Notes under the pieces: generated by a model
The model's database searches: none
The model's input: only the letters and a program-made list of their open reading frames with translations
Told to the model about the DNA's origin: nothing
Shown: positions 8,654 to 16,069 of the stretch, one piece after another
How the letters are laid out: every line of letters begins with the position of its first letter
Numbering within the stretch: position 1 is the first letter of the stretch
Assembly: GCA_944322345.1 (NCBI GenBank)
Contig: CALUOO010000011.1
Location: 1 to 64,000, forward strand
DNA length: 64,000 bases
Origin: an uncultured Bacteroides sp.
GTDB taxonomy: Bacteria > Bacteroidota > Bacteroidia > Bacteroidales > Bacteroidaceae
Direction: 5' to 3'
Translations under genes and position numbers: made by a program

Positions 8654-9735
8654 TCTAAATCTCTGTTACTTATATAGCCTCTCCACTTCTCGATAAGTCG
8701 CGTCATGTCGTCCGGAAGCTCGGAGGTGAAATACATCTCTTCGCCTGTCACCGGATGGACAAAGCCCAGTGTCATGGCATGCAGTGCCTGTCGGGGGCAA
8801 GTGTCAAAGCAGTTGTTTACAAATTGTTTGTATTTACTGAAATGAGTACCTTTCAGAATCTCGTGTCCGCCGTAACGCTCGTCGTTGAACAGCGTATGTC
8901 CGATGTGTTTCATGTGTACACGTATCTGGTGAGTACGTCCGGTTTCGAGTACACATTCCACCAGTGTCACGTATCCCAGCCGTTCCAATACCCGATAGTG
9001 TGTCACAGCATGTTTGCCGACGTTCGGATCGGTCATTACTGCCATTTGCATACGGTCTTTGGGATTACGGGCAATGTTGCCTTCAATAGTCCCTTCGTCC
9101 TGTTCGACAATACCCCAGACCAGCGCACGGTATTTACGTTTGGTTGTTTTGTTGTAGAACTGTAATCCCAAGTTGGTTTTCGCATCCGGAGTCTTGGCTA
9201 TCACCAGCAGTCCGGAGGTGTCCTTGTCTATACGATGCACCAGTCCTACGTGCGGATCGTTAGCGTCATAATCCGGTACGTCTTTCATGTGCCAGGCCAG
9301 TGCATTGACCAGTGTGCCGTGATAGTTTCCATGTCCGGGATGCACCACCAGCCCGGCAGGTTTGTTGACTACCATTACATAGCGGTCTTCATAGACAATG
9401 TTGAGCGGGATGTCTTCGGGGATGATTTCGTTTTCGTAGCGTGGCCGGTCCATCATTACGGTAATGACGTCCAGCGGCTTTACTTTGTAGCTGCTTTTTA
9501 CCGGTTTCCCGTTTGCCATGACAAAACCGTTTTCGGCAGCCTTCTGTATACGGTTGCGCGAAGCGTTGACAATGCGTTCGAACAGGTATTTGTCTACTCT
9601 GACCATTGCCTGTCCTTTGTCCACTACTACGCGGAAGTGCTCGTAGAGTTGGGCTTCGTCTCCTACCGGTTCAACGTCTTCCAGTCCTTCTTCCAGTTCG
9701 TCCGAATAATCTTCCTCTGTCATACGCGGATGCAT
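8650..9735 (-). CDS. rluD: 23S rRNA pseudouridine synthase, RluD-type
   Basis: A 361-residue enzyme with an N-terminal S4 RNA-binding domain (VRVDKYLFERIVNASRNRIQ, about 44-63) and a RluA/RluD catalytic domain. The catalytic Asp is in HRIDKDTSGLLV (about 166-177), and GRTHQIRVHMKHIGHTLFND is the family's C-terminal motif. It makes pseudouridines in helix 69 of 23S rRNA if it acts as other RluD enzymes do. An acidic N-terminal extension of about 35 residues precedes S4. It overlaps ddl and lies 17 bases after the PASTA gene. Confidence 0.92.
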   Translation of the reverse strand: MHPRMTEEDYSDELEEGLEDVEPVGDEAQLYEHFRVVVDKGQAMVRVDKYLFERIVNASRNRIQKAAENGFVMANGKPVKSSYKVKPLDVITVMMDRPRYENEIIPEDIPLNIVYEDRYVMVVNKPAGLVVHPGHGNYHGTLVNALAWHMKDVPDYDANDPHVGLVHRIDKDTSGLLVIAKTPDAKTNLGLQFYNKTTKRKYRALVWGIVEQDEGTIEGNIARNPKDRMQMAVMTDPNVGKHAVTHYRVLERLGYVTLVECVLETGRTHQIRVHMKHIGHTLFNDERYGGHEILKGTHFSKYKQFVNNCFDTCPRQALHAMTLGFVHPVTGEEMYFTSELPDDMTRLIEKWRGYISNRDLE

Positions 9736-9752
9736 GTAATTGTTGTATCTGA

Positions 9753-10397
9753 TTAAAACCAGCTGTCTTCTTCCTGTGAGGCCGAAGTCTCGGGGATAAT
9801 GAGGTCTAGGCTGTCGGTTCCCAGTGAGTCGCTTTCCAATTCTGAAGTTCCGTCGCCTACTACAAGTGTCAGTGTTGCGCCTAATGGAATTTCTTCTCCG
9901 GCAACTAACGAGCGGCCTTTATATTTTACTTCGTATACCCATTCTTTCTCACCACTTATCCATTCTTCTTCGTTCAGCTTGAATCCTGCAGCTAAGACTC
10001 TGGCTTGTGCCTGTCGTAGCGAACTGTTGTCAGCGACGTCGGGTACTGTTCTTAGAGGAATGCTTAGTGTGTTGATGGTCAGATAAATGGTGCGTCCTTC
10101 TTTTACTCTCTGCCCTACGGCGGGGGTTACGTCCAGAATAACGCCGGCCGGCTGTTTCTTGACATAAGTGGAGTCGGATACAACGCATTCAAGCTTGCTG
10201 TTGTGGAACAACCGGGTAGCTTCGTCTACGGTCATGCCTTTGACGTCGGGTACAACGACTGCCTCACCGTGATGGGTATAGACGTCCAGCCATTTCATAA
10301 CTCCGAAACCAATAGCTATGGCCAGCACAACCATAACCAAAATATTTATCCAGAATGCTTTGTTTACTCTGAAAGAAAAGAATTCCTTGAATGTCAT
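9753..10397 (-). CDS. Membrane-anchored PASTA-domain protein
   Basis: A 214-residue protein with one transmembrane helix near the N-terminus (about 16-37). Two PASTA domains follow, beginning at VPDVKGMTVDEATRL (about 49) and VPDVADNSSLRQAQ (about 117), then a short acidic Ser/Asp-rich tail. PASTA domains bind peptidoglycan fragments in kinases and penicillin-binding proteins. Here no kinase or transpeptidase domain is attached. It heads the run with ddl, so a role in sensing or organising cell wall synthesis is a fair inference. Promoter at 10421-10452. Confidence 0.88.
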   Translation of the reverse strand: MTFKEFFSFRVNKAFWINILVMVVLAIAIGFGVMKWLDVYTHHGEAVVVPDVKGMTVDEATRLFHNSKLECVVSDSTYVKKQPAGVILDVTPAVGQRVKEGRTIYLTINTLSIPLRTVPDVADNSSLRQAQARVLAAGFKLNEEEWISGEKEWVYEVKYKGRSLVAGEEIPLGATLTLVVGDGTSELESDSLGTDSLDLIIPETSASQEEDSWF

Positions 10398-10420
10398 AGT
10401 GTATCACTCTTAAATCGTGC

Positions 10421-10452
10421 CAAAGATACGGATAAAAATTCAGTTACTCAAC
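10421..10452 (-). promoter_or_regulatory. Promoter of the PASTA-rluD-ddl operon
   Basis: On the minus strand TATCTTTG (10421-10428) matches the -7 box TAnnTTTG exactly, 24 bases before the PASTA start. A GTTG, 20 bases further upstream (10449-10452), is a partial -33 box. The 23-bp repeat cluster begins about 40 bases beyond it. Confidence 0.65.
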
Positions 10453-10490
10453 TTTCAGTGGGGCATTTCGGTATTTGCAGGAGAGGTCTT

Positions 10491-10582
10491 CCCGACACCC
10501 GGGTGTCGGGAAGCCTGAGATCCGGGTGTCGGTATTGCCGAGATGGGGGTGTCAGGATGACTGAGACCCGGGTGTCGGGAAG
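10491..10582. repeat. Four 23-bp palindromic tandem units
   Basis: Four consecutive 23-bp units start at 10491, 10514, 10537 and 10560. The first holds the perfect 20-bp palindrome CCCGACACCCGGGTGTCGGG. All four carry GGGTGTCGG or GGGTGTCAG at the same offset (10501, 10524, 10547, 10570); the left arm decays in units 2-4. The cluster lies between the divergent PASTA and exonuclease genes and holds no gene. Similar clusters with other core sequences are at 26895, 36226 and 60282. Confidence 0.9.
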
Positions 10583-10743
10583 AGTACGGTTGCATGGCGA
10601 AGTTACTTTGCTGCTTCTTGCTACTATGTCCGCACATTTTCTAAATTCTTCCCAATGATTTCTTTCTCCCAGGCGTATGGTTCGTATTCCGCAATTATCT
10701 GTATTTTTGCACCTGTACGTTGAATGGAAAAAATGTTTGTAGC

Positions 10744-11238
10744 ATGAAAGATTTTGCCGCCATCGATTTTGAAACTGCCAACTGGTATCGTACCAGTGTG
10801 TGTAGTGTGGGGATTGTGATTGTGCGTGATGGGATGATTGTAGACCGTTTCTATCAGTTGATACGTCCTTATCCCAATTTCTATAGCCGGACGAATACGG
10901 AGGTGCATGGGCTAACTCGTCAAGATACAGAGGATGCGGATTTGTTTCCGGAGGTATGGAGGAGTATAGCTCCGCGACTCGAAGGCCTTCCACTGGTGGC
11001 ACACAACAGCCCGTTTGATGAAGGCTGTCTGAAAGCAGTCTTTCAGAAATATGGTATGGAATATCCCGATTATGTGTTCTACTGCACTTGTCGTGCTTCG
11101 CGCCGTGTTTTCGGCAAGGAGTTGCCCAATCATCAGTTACACACTGTGGCTGCCCGTTGTGGATACGACCTGACGCAGCATCATCATGCGCTGGCTGATG
11201 CGGAGGCTTGTGCGCGGATTGCGATGGAGATTCTTTGA
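10744..11238 (+). CDS. DnaQ-like 3'-5' exonuclease
   Basis: A 164-residue DEDDh exonuclease of the DNA polymerase III epsilon type. It has ExoI AAIDFETAN (Asp and Glu, about residues 5-13), ExoII around VAHNSPFDEGCL, and ExoIII HHHALADAEACA, with His and Asp in the DEDDh spacing. The HGLT motif after EV is also present. I use the ATG at 10744; an upstream TTG (10720) would add eight poorly conserved residues. It has no polymerase or BRCT domain, so it may act in repair or RNA trimming. A terminator shared with rpmH follows. Confidence 0.88.
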   Translation: MKDFAAIDFETANWYRTSVCSVGIVIVRDGMIVDRFYQLIRPYPNFYSRTNTEVHGLTRQDTEDADLFPEVWRSIAPRLEGLPLVAHNSPFDEGCLKAVFQKYGMEYPDYVFYCTCRASRRVFGKELPNHQLHTVAARCGYDLTQHHHALADAEACARIAMEIL

Positions 11239-11285
11239 GTTGGGGAGGGGAAAAGTGAGAGGAATGTAGCCAGTTAACAGGATAC

Positions 11286-11320
11286 AAAAAAGGTGAAACC
11301 TTATCGATCTCACCTTTTTT
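11286..11320. terminator. Bidirectional terminator between exonuclease and rpmH
   Basis: AAAAAAGGTGA and TCACCTTTTTT form a symmetric stem, with A and T tracts on both sides. It can end transcription from the exonuclease gene (+) and from rpmH (-). Confidence 0.85.
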
Positions 11321-11329
11321 GTATTCTGT

Positions 11330-11497
11330 TTATTGCCAGTTTTTCTGACCGTTGTATTCGTCAGAAACGGTTAATTTCTTTCTGCCTTTAGCACGGCGGG
11401 CTGCTAATACTCTGCGACCATTGGCAGTTGCCATTCTCTCACGGAAACCGTGTTTGTTTTTTCTCTTTCTGTTAGAGGGTTGAAATGTTCTTTTCAT
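11330..11497 (-). CDS. rpmH: 50S ribosomal protein L34
   Basis: A short gene of 55 codons read on the minus strand. The product begins [20 protein letters not shown] and continues [19 protein letters not shown], the unmistakable L34 core. A short C-terminal extension (about 12 residues after KKLTVSDE, ending KNWQ) goes beyond the usual 44-46 residues and is seen in Bacteroidales. The start is the ATG at 11497. It is transcribed from 11540-11571, divergently from efp, and ends at the terminator 11286-11320. Confidence 0.97.
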   Translation of the reverse strand: MKRTFQPSNRKRKNKHGFRERMATANGRRVLAARRAKGRKKLTVSDEYNGQKNWQ

Positions 11498-11539
11498 TAC
11501 TTATGACGTTTTATGTTATTATTCTACGGATTCGGGCTG

Positions 11540-11571
11540 CAAAAATAGGCACTTTTTTCAAATTAACCAAG
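11540..11571 (-). promoter_or_regulatory. Promoter of rpmH
   Basis: TATTTTTG (11540-11547, minus strand) matches the -7 consensus exactly. CTTG (11568-11571) lies 20 bases upstream as the -33 box. It points away from the efp promoter, which begins about 27 bases further on. Confidence 0.75.
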
Positions 11572-11597
11572 AGTTCATTCATTTTTGCTTTAAAGTT

Positions 11598-11629
11598 TTT
11601 GTGTTTTTTGCTGATTTAGATTACTTTTG
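11598..11629 (+). promoter_or_regulatory. Promoter of efp
   Basis: TTTG (11598-11601), 20 bases, TACTTTTG (11622-11629): an exact two-box Bacteroides promoter. The start site would be near 11636, giving a leader of about 50 bases before efp. Confidence 0.85.
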
Positions 11630-11687
11630 CATCCGAATTCAAGCTGAAATAACTCAATAACAATAATATATAAAGAATAATAGCAGT

Positions 11688-12254
11688 ATGATTAATGCTC
11701 AAGACATTAAAAACGGAACATGTATCCGTATGGACGGAAAACTCTATTTCTGTATCGAATTCCTGCATGTAAAACCGGGTAAAGGAAATACTTTTATGCG
11801 TACAAAACTGAAGGATGTGGTAAGTGGTTACGTGATTGAACGTCGCTTCAACATCGGTGAAAAATTGGAAGATGTACGTGTAGAACGTCGCCCATACCAG
11901 TTCTTATATAAAGAAGGTGATGATTATATCTTTATGAATCAGGAAACTTTCGATCAGCATCCGATTGCACACGACCTGATTAACGGTGTTGATTTCTTGT
12001 TGGAAGGTATGGTGCTGGATGTGGTATCTGATGCTTCTACAGAAACTGTACTTTATGCTGATATGCCTATCAAGGTTCAAATGAAGGTGACTTACACAGA
12101 GCCGGGATTGAAAGGTGACACTGCAACTAATACATTGAAGCCTGCTACTGTTGAGTCTGGAGCTACTGTACGTGTTCCTTTGTTTATCAACGAAGGTGAG
12201 ACAATTGAAATCGATACACGCGACGGTTCTTATGTTGGCCGTGTGAAAGCATAA
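11688..12254 (+). CDS. efp: Elongation factor P
   Basis: EF-P relieves ribosomes stalled at polyproline. The 188-residue protein has the usual KOW-like N-domain and two OB domains. The tip loop reads KPGKGNTF (about residues 29-36), the lysine form of the loop that other bacteria modify post-translationally. The C-terminal GETIEIDTRDGSYVGRV is the family signature. Length is standard. It has its own promoter and a strong terminator at 12283. Confidence 0.97.
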   Translation: MINAQDIKNGTCIRMDGKLYFCIEFLHVKPGKGNTFMRTKLKDVVSGYVIERRFNIGEKLEDVRVERRPYQFLYKEGDDYIFMNQETFDQHPIAHDLINGVDFLLEGMVLDVVSDASTETVLYADMPIKVQMKVTYTEPGLKGDTATNTLKPATVESGATVRVPLFINEGETIEIDTRDGSYVGRVKA

Positions 12255-12282
12255 TACAACAATAGGTTGTTGTTTTTAGTCG

Positions 12283-12325
12283 GAAGGATGTTACATTTCT
12301 TGTATTTGTAACATCCTTCTGTCAT
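12283..12325 (+). terminator. Intrinsic terminator after efp
   Basis: GAAGGATGTTACA and TGTAACATCCTTC make a perfect 13-bp stem around an 11-base loop, followed by a short T-rich tract. Confidence 0.85.
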
Positions 12326-12344
12326 TTTTATCTCTCTTTTTTAT

Positions 12345-12352
12345 TACTTTTG
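12345..12352 (+). promoter_or_regulatory. -7 box for the alkaline phosphatase gene
   Basis: TACTTTTG matches TAnnTTTG exactly, 26 bases before the start codon. No clear TTTG is at the -33 distance, which would leave room for activator control. No evident Pho-type repeat is visible. Confidence 0.55.
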
Positions 12353-12378
12353 TCCGGACTTTAATTTATTGGAAGAAA

Positions 12379-13767
12379 ATGAGAAAGCTAATTTACATGC
12401 TACTTTTTGTTTGTATATCCATTGCTGTTAATGGGCAACAGGCAAAATATGTATTCTATTTCATCGGAGATGGAATGGGAGTTAATCAAGTGAACGGAAC
12501 TGAAATGTATAATGCTGAAGTGCAGGGTGGAAAAATAGGTATAGAACCGCTGACTTTTGCACAATTCCCGGTAGTATCGCTGGCTACCACATTCTCGGCA
12601 ACTAATTCAGTGACAGATTCGTCTGCGGGTGGAACAGCTTTGGCAACCGGACAGAAAACATACAATGGCGCAATTGGAGTAGGTCGGGATAAATCGCCTA
12701 TCGAATCTATTGCCGAAAAAGCTAAAAAGGCTGGTAAGAAAGTTGGAGTCACTACTTCTGTCAGTGTGGATCATGCTACTCCGGCTGCTTTTTATGCACA
12801 TCAGCCAGATCGTAATATGTATTATGAAATAGCTATGGACCTTCCTAAAGCTGACTTTGATTTTTATGCTGGTGGTGGATTTTTAAAACCGGAAAAGAAA
12901 GATGCGCCAAATATTTATTCTGCTTTCGAGGAAGCAGGTTATACAATAGCACGTGGCTATGCGGACTATAAAGTCAAATCAGAAAAAGCAGAGAAAATGA
13001 TCCTGATTCAGGAAGAAGGTGCAGATCCTTCATCTCTACCTTATGCAATTGATCGTAAAGAGGGGGATTTGACTCTGGCTCAGATTACAGAAAGTGCTAT
13101 AGATTTTCTGACTAAAGGAAAAAATAAAGGGTTCTTCCTGATGGTAGAAGGTGGTAAAATAGATTGGGCTTGTCATAGCAATGATGCAGCTACGGTATTT
13201 CATGAGGTGAAAGACATGGATGATGCGGTTCGGGTTGCGTATGATTTCTATAAGAAACATCCGAAGGAGACACTTATCGTTATTACTGCTGATCATGAAA
13301 CTGGAGGAATTGTATTGGGGACTGGAAAGTATGCATTGAATTTGAAGGCTCTGCAATATCAAAAACATTCAGTAGATGGGCTCTCAAAAGAAATTAGCGC
13401 ATTTAGAAAGCAAAAGGATAATAAGGTTACATGGGAAGAAATGAAAGAATTTCTTGGAGAGCAGATGGGATTTTGGAAAGAACTGCCTATCTCTTGGAAA
13501 CAAGAAAGAGAATTGCGTGATGAGTTTGAAGAATCGTTTGTGAAAAACAAAGTAAAATATGCTGAAAGTATGTACTCTAAAGCTGAACCATTGGCTGCTT
13601 GTGCAAAAGAAATTATAGATGAAATAGCCATGGTGGGCTGGACAAGCGGAGGGCATTCTGCGGGGTATGTTCCTGTTTTTGCAATAGGAGCAGGCTCTCA
13701 ACTTTTTGGTGAAAAGATTGATAATATAGAGATACCTCAAAGAATTGCAAAAGCTGCAGGATATTAG
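12379..13767 (+). CDS. Secreted alkaline phosphatase
   Basis: A 462-residue enzyme with a signal peptide ending near VNGQ (about residue 20). Metal-site motifs are IGDGMGVNQ, the Ser nucleophile in DSSAGGTALATGQKT (about 79-93), DHETGG (about 304) and GHSAGYVPVFA (about 428). It should hydrolyse phosphate monoesters in the periplasm with zinc and magnesium. Its own -7 box is at 12345 and its terminator at 13787-13836, so it is a single-gene unit. Confidence 0.94.
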   Translation: MRKLIYMLLFVCISIAVNGQQAKYVFYFIGDGMGVNQVNGTEMYNAEVQGGKIGIEPLTFAQFPVVSLATTFSATNSVTDSSAGGTALATGQKTYNGAIGVGRDKSPIESIAEKAKKAGKKVGVTTSVSVDHATPAAFYAHQPDRNMYYEIAMDLPKADFDFYAGGGFLKPEKKDAPNIYSAFEEAGYTIARGYADYKVKSEKAEKMILIQEEGADPSSLPYAIDRKEGDLTLAQITESAIDFLTKGKNKGFFLMVEGGKIDWACHSNDAATVFHEVKDMDDAVRVAYDFYKKHPKETLIVITADHETGGIVLGTGKYALNLKALQYQKHSVDGLSKEISAFRKQKDNKVTWEEMKEFLGEQMGFWKELPISWKQERELRDEFEESFVKNKVKYAESMYSKAEPLAACAKEIIDEIAMVGWTSGGHSAGYVPVFAIGAGSQLFGEKIDNIEIPQRIAKAAGY

Positions 13768-13786
13768 AAGACAGCATGCTTGCTAT

Positions 13787-13836
13787 AAGAAACAAAGCCT
13801 CGTATCTTTTTAGGTATGGGGCTTTGTTTCTTAATA
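13787..13836 (+). terminator. Intrinsic terminator after alkaline phosphatase
   Basis: AAGAAACAAAGCC and GGCTTTGTTTCTT form a perfect 13-bp stem around a 20-base loop. The stem's A/T sides give tracts on both strands. Confidence 0.85.
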
Positions 13837-13996
13837 AATATTAAATTATGACTCTTGTATGACAATGTGTTGTAGAACATATTTTTTGCTTTTATCCCTT
13901 TTCTGTAAGCTTTGGAAAGTGGCTTTTCTCCTTTTTTGAAATATACGTAATCTAAAAAATAATTAATGTAATGAACTCTCTTTCATCAGAAAAGAC

Positions 13997-14004
13997 TATC
14001 TTTG
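13997..14004 (+). promoter_or_regulatory. -7 box upstream of ndk
   Basis: TATCTTTG, exact to consensus, 50 bases before the ndk ATG. No -33 TTTG is evident. Confidence 0.55.
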
Positions 14005-14053
14005 AGAGAATTTTTGAAGTGTTTCTAATATAGTAATCTGAAAATTGTATATT

Positions 14054-14518
14054 ATGCTTGAAAAAACATTGGTCATATTGAAACCTTGTACCCTTCAACG
14101 GGGGTTAGTAGGGGAGATTATTCATCGCTTCGAACGTAAAGGATTACGGCTGGCCGGTATGAAGATGATACAGTTGACAGACGAAATGCTGAATGCGCAT
14201 TATGCACATTTGAGTAGTAAACCATTTTTCCAACGGGTAAAGGATTCTATGATGGTAACTCCAGTCGTTGTATGTTGTATGGAAGGAGTGGATGCTGTGC
14301 AAACGGTGCGTACCTTAGCTGGTCCTACAAACGGCCGGCTGGCGGCTCCGGGGACAATCCGGGGTGACTATAGTATGAGTTTTCAGGAGAATATCGTTCA
14401 CACTTCCGATTCTTTAGAAACGGCAGCTATAGAATTAGCGAGATTTTTTAAACCAGAAGAGTTATTCGAATACAAACAAGCTAGTTTTGCATATTTGTAT
14501 GCGAGTGATGAATATTGA
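14054..14518 (+). CDS. ndk: Nucleoside diphosphate kinase
   Basis: Ndk transfers the gamma phosphate of ATP to other NDPs through a phosphohistidine. The 154-residue protein starts MLEKTLVILKPC at the ATG at 14054 (the TTG at 14045 would add three residues). The active-site His is in NIVHTSDS (about 115), and the nucleotide loop TNGRLAAPGTIRGDYSMS precedes it. The usual NIIHGSDS is NIVHTSDS here. It ends just before the M23 gene, so the two are probably co-transcribed. Confidence 0.95.
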   Translation: MLEKTLVILKPCTLQRGLVGEIIHRFERKGLRLAGMKMIQLTDEMLNAHYAHLSSKPFFQRVKDSMMVTPVVVCCMEGVDAVQTVRTLAGPTNGRLAAPGTIRGDYSMSFQENIVHTSDSLETAAIELARFFKPEELFEYKQASFAYLYASDEY

Positions 14519-14538
14519 TAGGAAATTTGATAAAACAA

Positions 14539-15414
14539 ATGAATTTGAATTATATTGTTAAATTGGGAGTCGCTGCTGTTACGGCAATGATCAGTTTGAA
14601 TTCTTTTTCACAAGATCTGATTGCACGGCAAGCTCCGATTGATAGAAAATTAAAAACTGTAGACTCTTTGGCATTGCAGAAGCAGATTCGTGCTGAGCAA
14701 TCAGAATATCCGGCATTTAGTCTTTATCCCAACTGGAATACAGAATATGTTCATGCTTATGGAAAGGAGGCCGTTGTCCCAGATAGTTATACGATTGATC
14801 TAACTGGTTTCCATATGCCTACTCCTAGCACTAAAATCACATCTCCTTTTGGCCCTCGGTGGCGACGGATGCATAACGGATTGGATTTGAAAGTAAATAT
14901 TGGCGATACAATTGTAGCTGCATTTGATGGGAAAGTGCGTATCGTAAAATATGAACGGAGAGGATATGGGAAATATATTGTGATTCGTCATGATAATGGC
15001 TTGGAAACAGTATATGGACATTTGTCGAAACAACTTGTAAAAGTAAATCAACTGGTCAAGGCGGGTGAAGTGATAGGTTTAGGTGGCAATACGGGACGTT
15101 CTACAGGTTCTCACCTCCATTTTGAAACTCGTTTCTTGGGTATTGCTATTAATCCGGCTCTAATGTTCGATTTTCCTAAACAAGATATAGTTGCCGATAC
15201 TTATACATTCCGGAAAAATCAGGGATCTACTCGTACTGGCTCTCATGATGCTGAAGTAGCTGATGGTAGTGTTAAATATTACAAGGTGAAGAAGGGAGAC
15301 TCTTTATCGCGTATTTCTAAACGAACGGGAGTGTCTATTTCTAAGTTGTGTAAATTGAACGGAATAACAACTCGAACAATTTTACGGCCAAATCAGGTGC
15401 TACGTTGTTCGTAA
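14539..15414 (+). CDS. M23 peptidase with C-terminal LysM domain
   Basis: A 291-residue secreted peptidase. The signal peptide ends near NSFSQ (about 25). The LytM/M23 domain has HNGLD (zinc His and Asp), then YGHLS and the HxH motif SHLHFE. A LysM domain at the C-terminus (KYYKVKKGDSLSRISKRTG, with NGI repeats) binds peptidoglycan. All zinc ligands are present, so it should cut peptide cross-links in the periplasm. I choose the ATG at 14539; an earlier TTG overlaps the ndk stop. Confidence 0.92.
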   Translation: MNLNYIVKLGVAAVTAMISLNSFSQDLIARQAPIDRKLKTVDSLALQKQIRAEQSEYPAFSLYPNWNTEYVHAYGKEAVVPDSYTIDLTGFHMPTPSTKITSPFGPRWRRMHNGLDLKVNIGDTIVAAFDGKVRIVKYERRGYGKYIVIRHDNGLETVYGHLSKQLVKVNQLVKAGEVIGLGGNTGRSTGSHLHFETRFLGIAINPALMFDFPKQDIVADTYTFRKNQGSTRTGSHDAEVADGSVKYYKVKKGDSLSRISKRTGVSISKLCKLNGITTRTILRPNQVLRCS

Positions 15415-15440
15415 GCAATTAAGAACATTATATATCTTTC

Positions 15441-15485
15441 AGGAGGGTGCTTTAATATAATTTAGAGTGCCCTTCTGCTCTTTTT
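15441..15485 (+). terminator. Intrinsic terminator after the M23 gene
   Basis: AGGAGGGTGCTT pairs with GAGTGCCCTTCT through about 12 bp with several G-T pairs, followed by CTTTTT. It overlaps the region just upstream of the DUF1599 -7 box. Confidence 0.7.
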
Positions 15486-15499
15486 ACTTAATTATTGTG

Positions 15500-15507
15500 T
15501 ACCTTTG
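15500..15507 (+). promoter_or_regulatory. -7 box of the DUF1599-DoxX-tpiA genes
   Basis: TACCTTTG matches TAnnTTTG exactly, 20 bases before the DUF1599 start, so the leader is very short. A weak TCTG is 22 bases upstream. Confidence 0.6.
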
Positions 15508-15526
15508 TGCACTATTTGAAAGAAAA

Positions 15527-16069
15527 ATGAAGGATACCAAGCAACAGTTTGAACATGTCATTGCTTTGTGCCGTGATCTATTTGCTAAGAAGCTGCATGA
15601 CTACGGGCCAGCATGGCGCATTTTGCGTCCAACTTCGGTGACAGATCAGATTTTTATCAAAGCAAACCGAATTCGTAGTATTGAGACAAAAGGAGTTTCC
15701 TTAATAGATGAGGGAATCCGTTCAGAATTTATTGCGATTGTCAACTATGGTATTGTTGGGTTGATTCAACTGGAATTAGGATACTCAGAGTCTGCAGATA
15801 TCAGTAATGAAGAAGCATTAGCTTTGTATGATAAGCATGCTAAAGAAGCCTTGGAACTCATGCTCGCTAAAAATCATGACTATGATGAAGCTTGGAGAAG
15901 CATGCGTGTTAGCTCTTATACAGATTTGATTCTGATGAAGATATACCGCACTAAGCAGATTGAAAGTTTATCCGGAAATACGTTAGTATCAGAGGGTATA
16001 GATGCTAACTATATGGATATGATTAATTACTCTGTTTTTGGATTGATCAAGATAGAATTTGGAGAATAA
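15527..16069 (+). CDS. DUF1599 protein with internal duplication
   Basis: A 180-residue protein of the DUF1599 family (also called nucleotide modification associated domain 1). Two copies of one unit are plain: KLHDYGPAWRILRPTSVTDQ then RIRSIE, and KNHDYDEAWRSMRVSSYTDL then RTKQIE, each ending in a hydrophobic INYxxxGLIxxE segment. I use the ATG at 15527. Helical, acidic character suggests a relative of the MazG-like all-alpha nucleotide pyrophosphatases, but that is inference. It overlaps the next gene by 11 bases. Confidence 0.85.
   Translation: MKDTKQQFEHVIALCRDLFAKKLHDYGPAWRILRPTSVTDQIFIKANRIRSIETKGVSLIDEGIRSEFIAIVNYGIVGLIQLELGYSESADISNEEALALYDKHAKEALELMLAKNHDYDEAWRSMRVSSYTDLILMKIYRTKQIESLSGNTLVSEGIDANYMDMINYSVFGLIKIEFGE

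Noticed and set aside
10448..11287. A 279-codon open frame antisense to the exonuclease gene
   Set aside because: It is opposite a well-supported DnaQ-like gene, crosses the 23-bp repeat and has a composition typical of a shadow frame.
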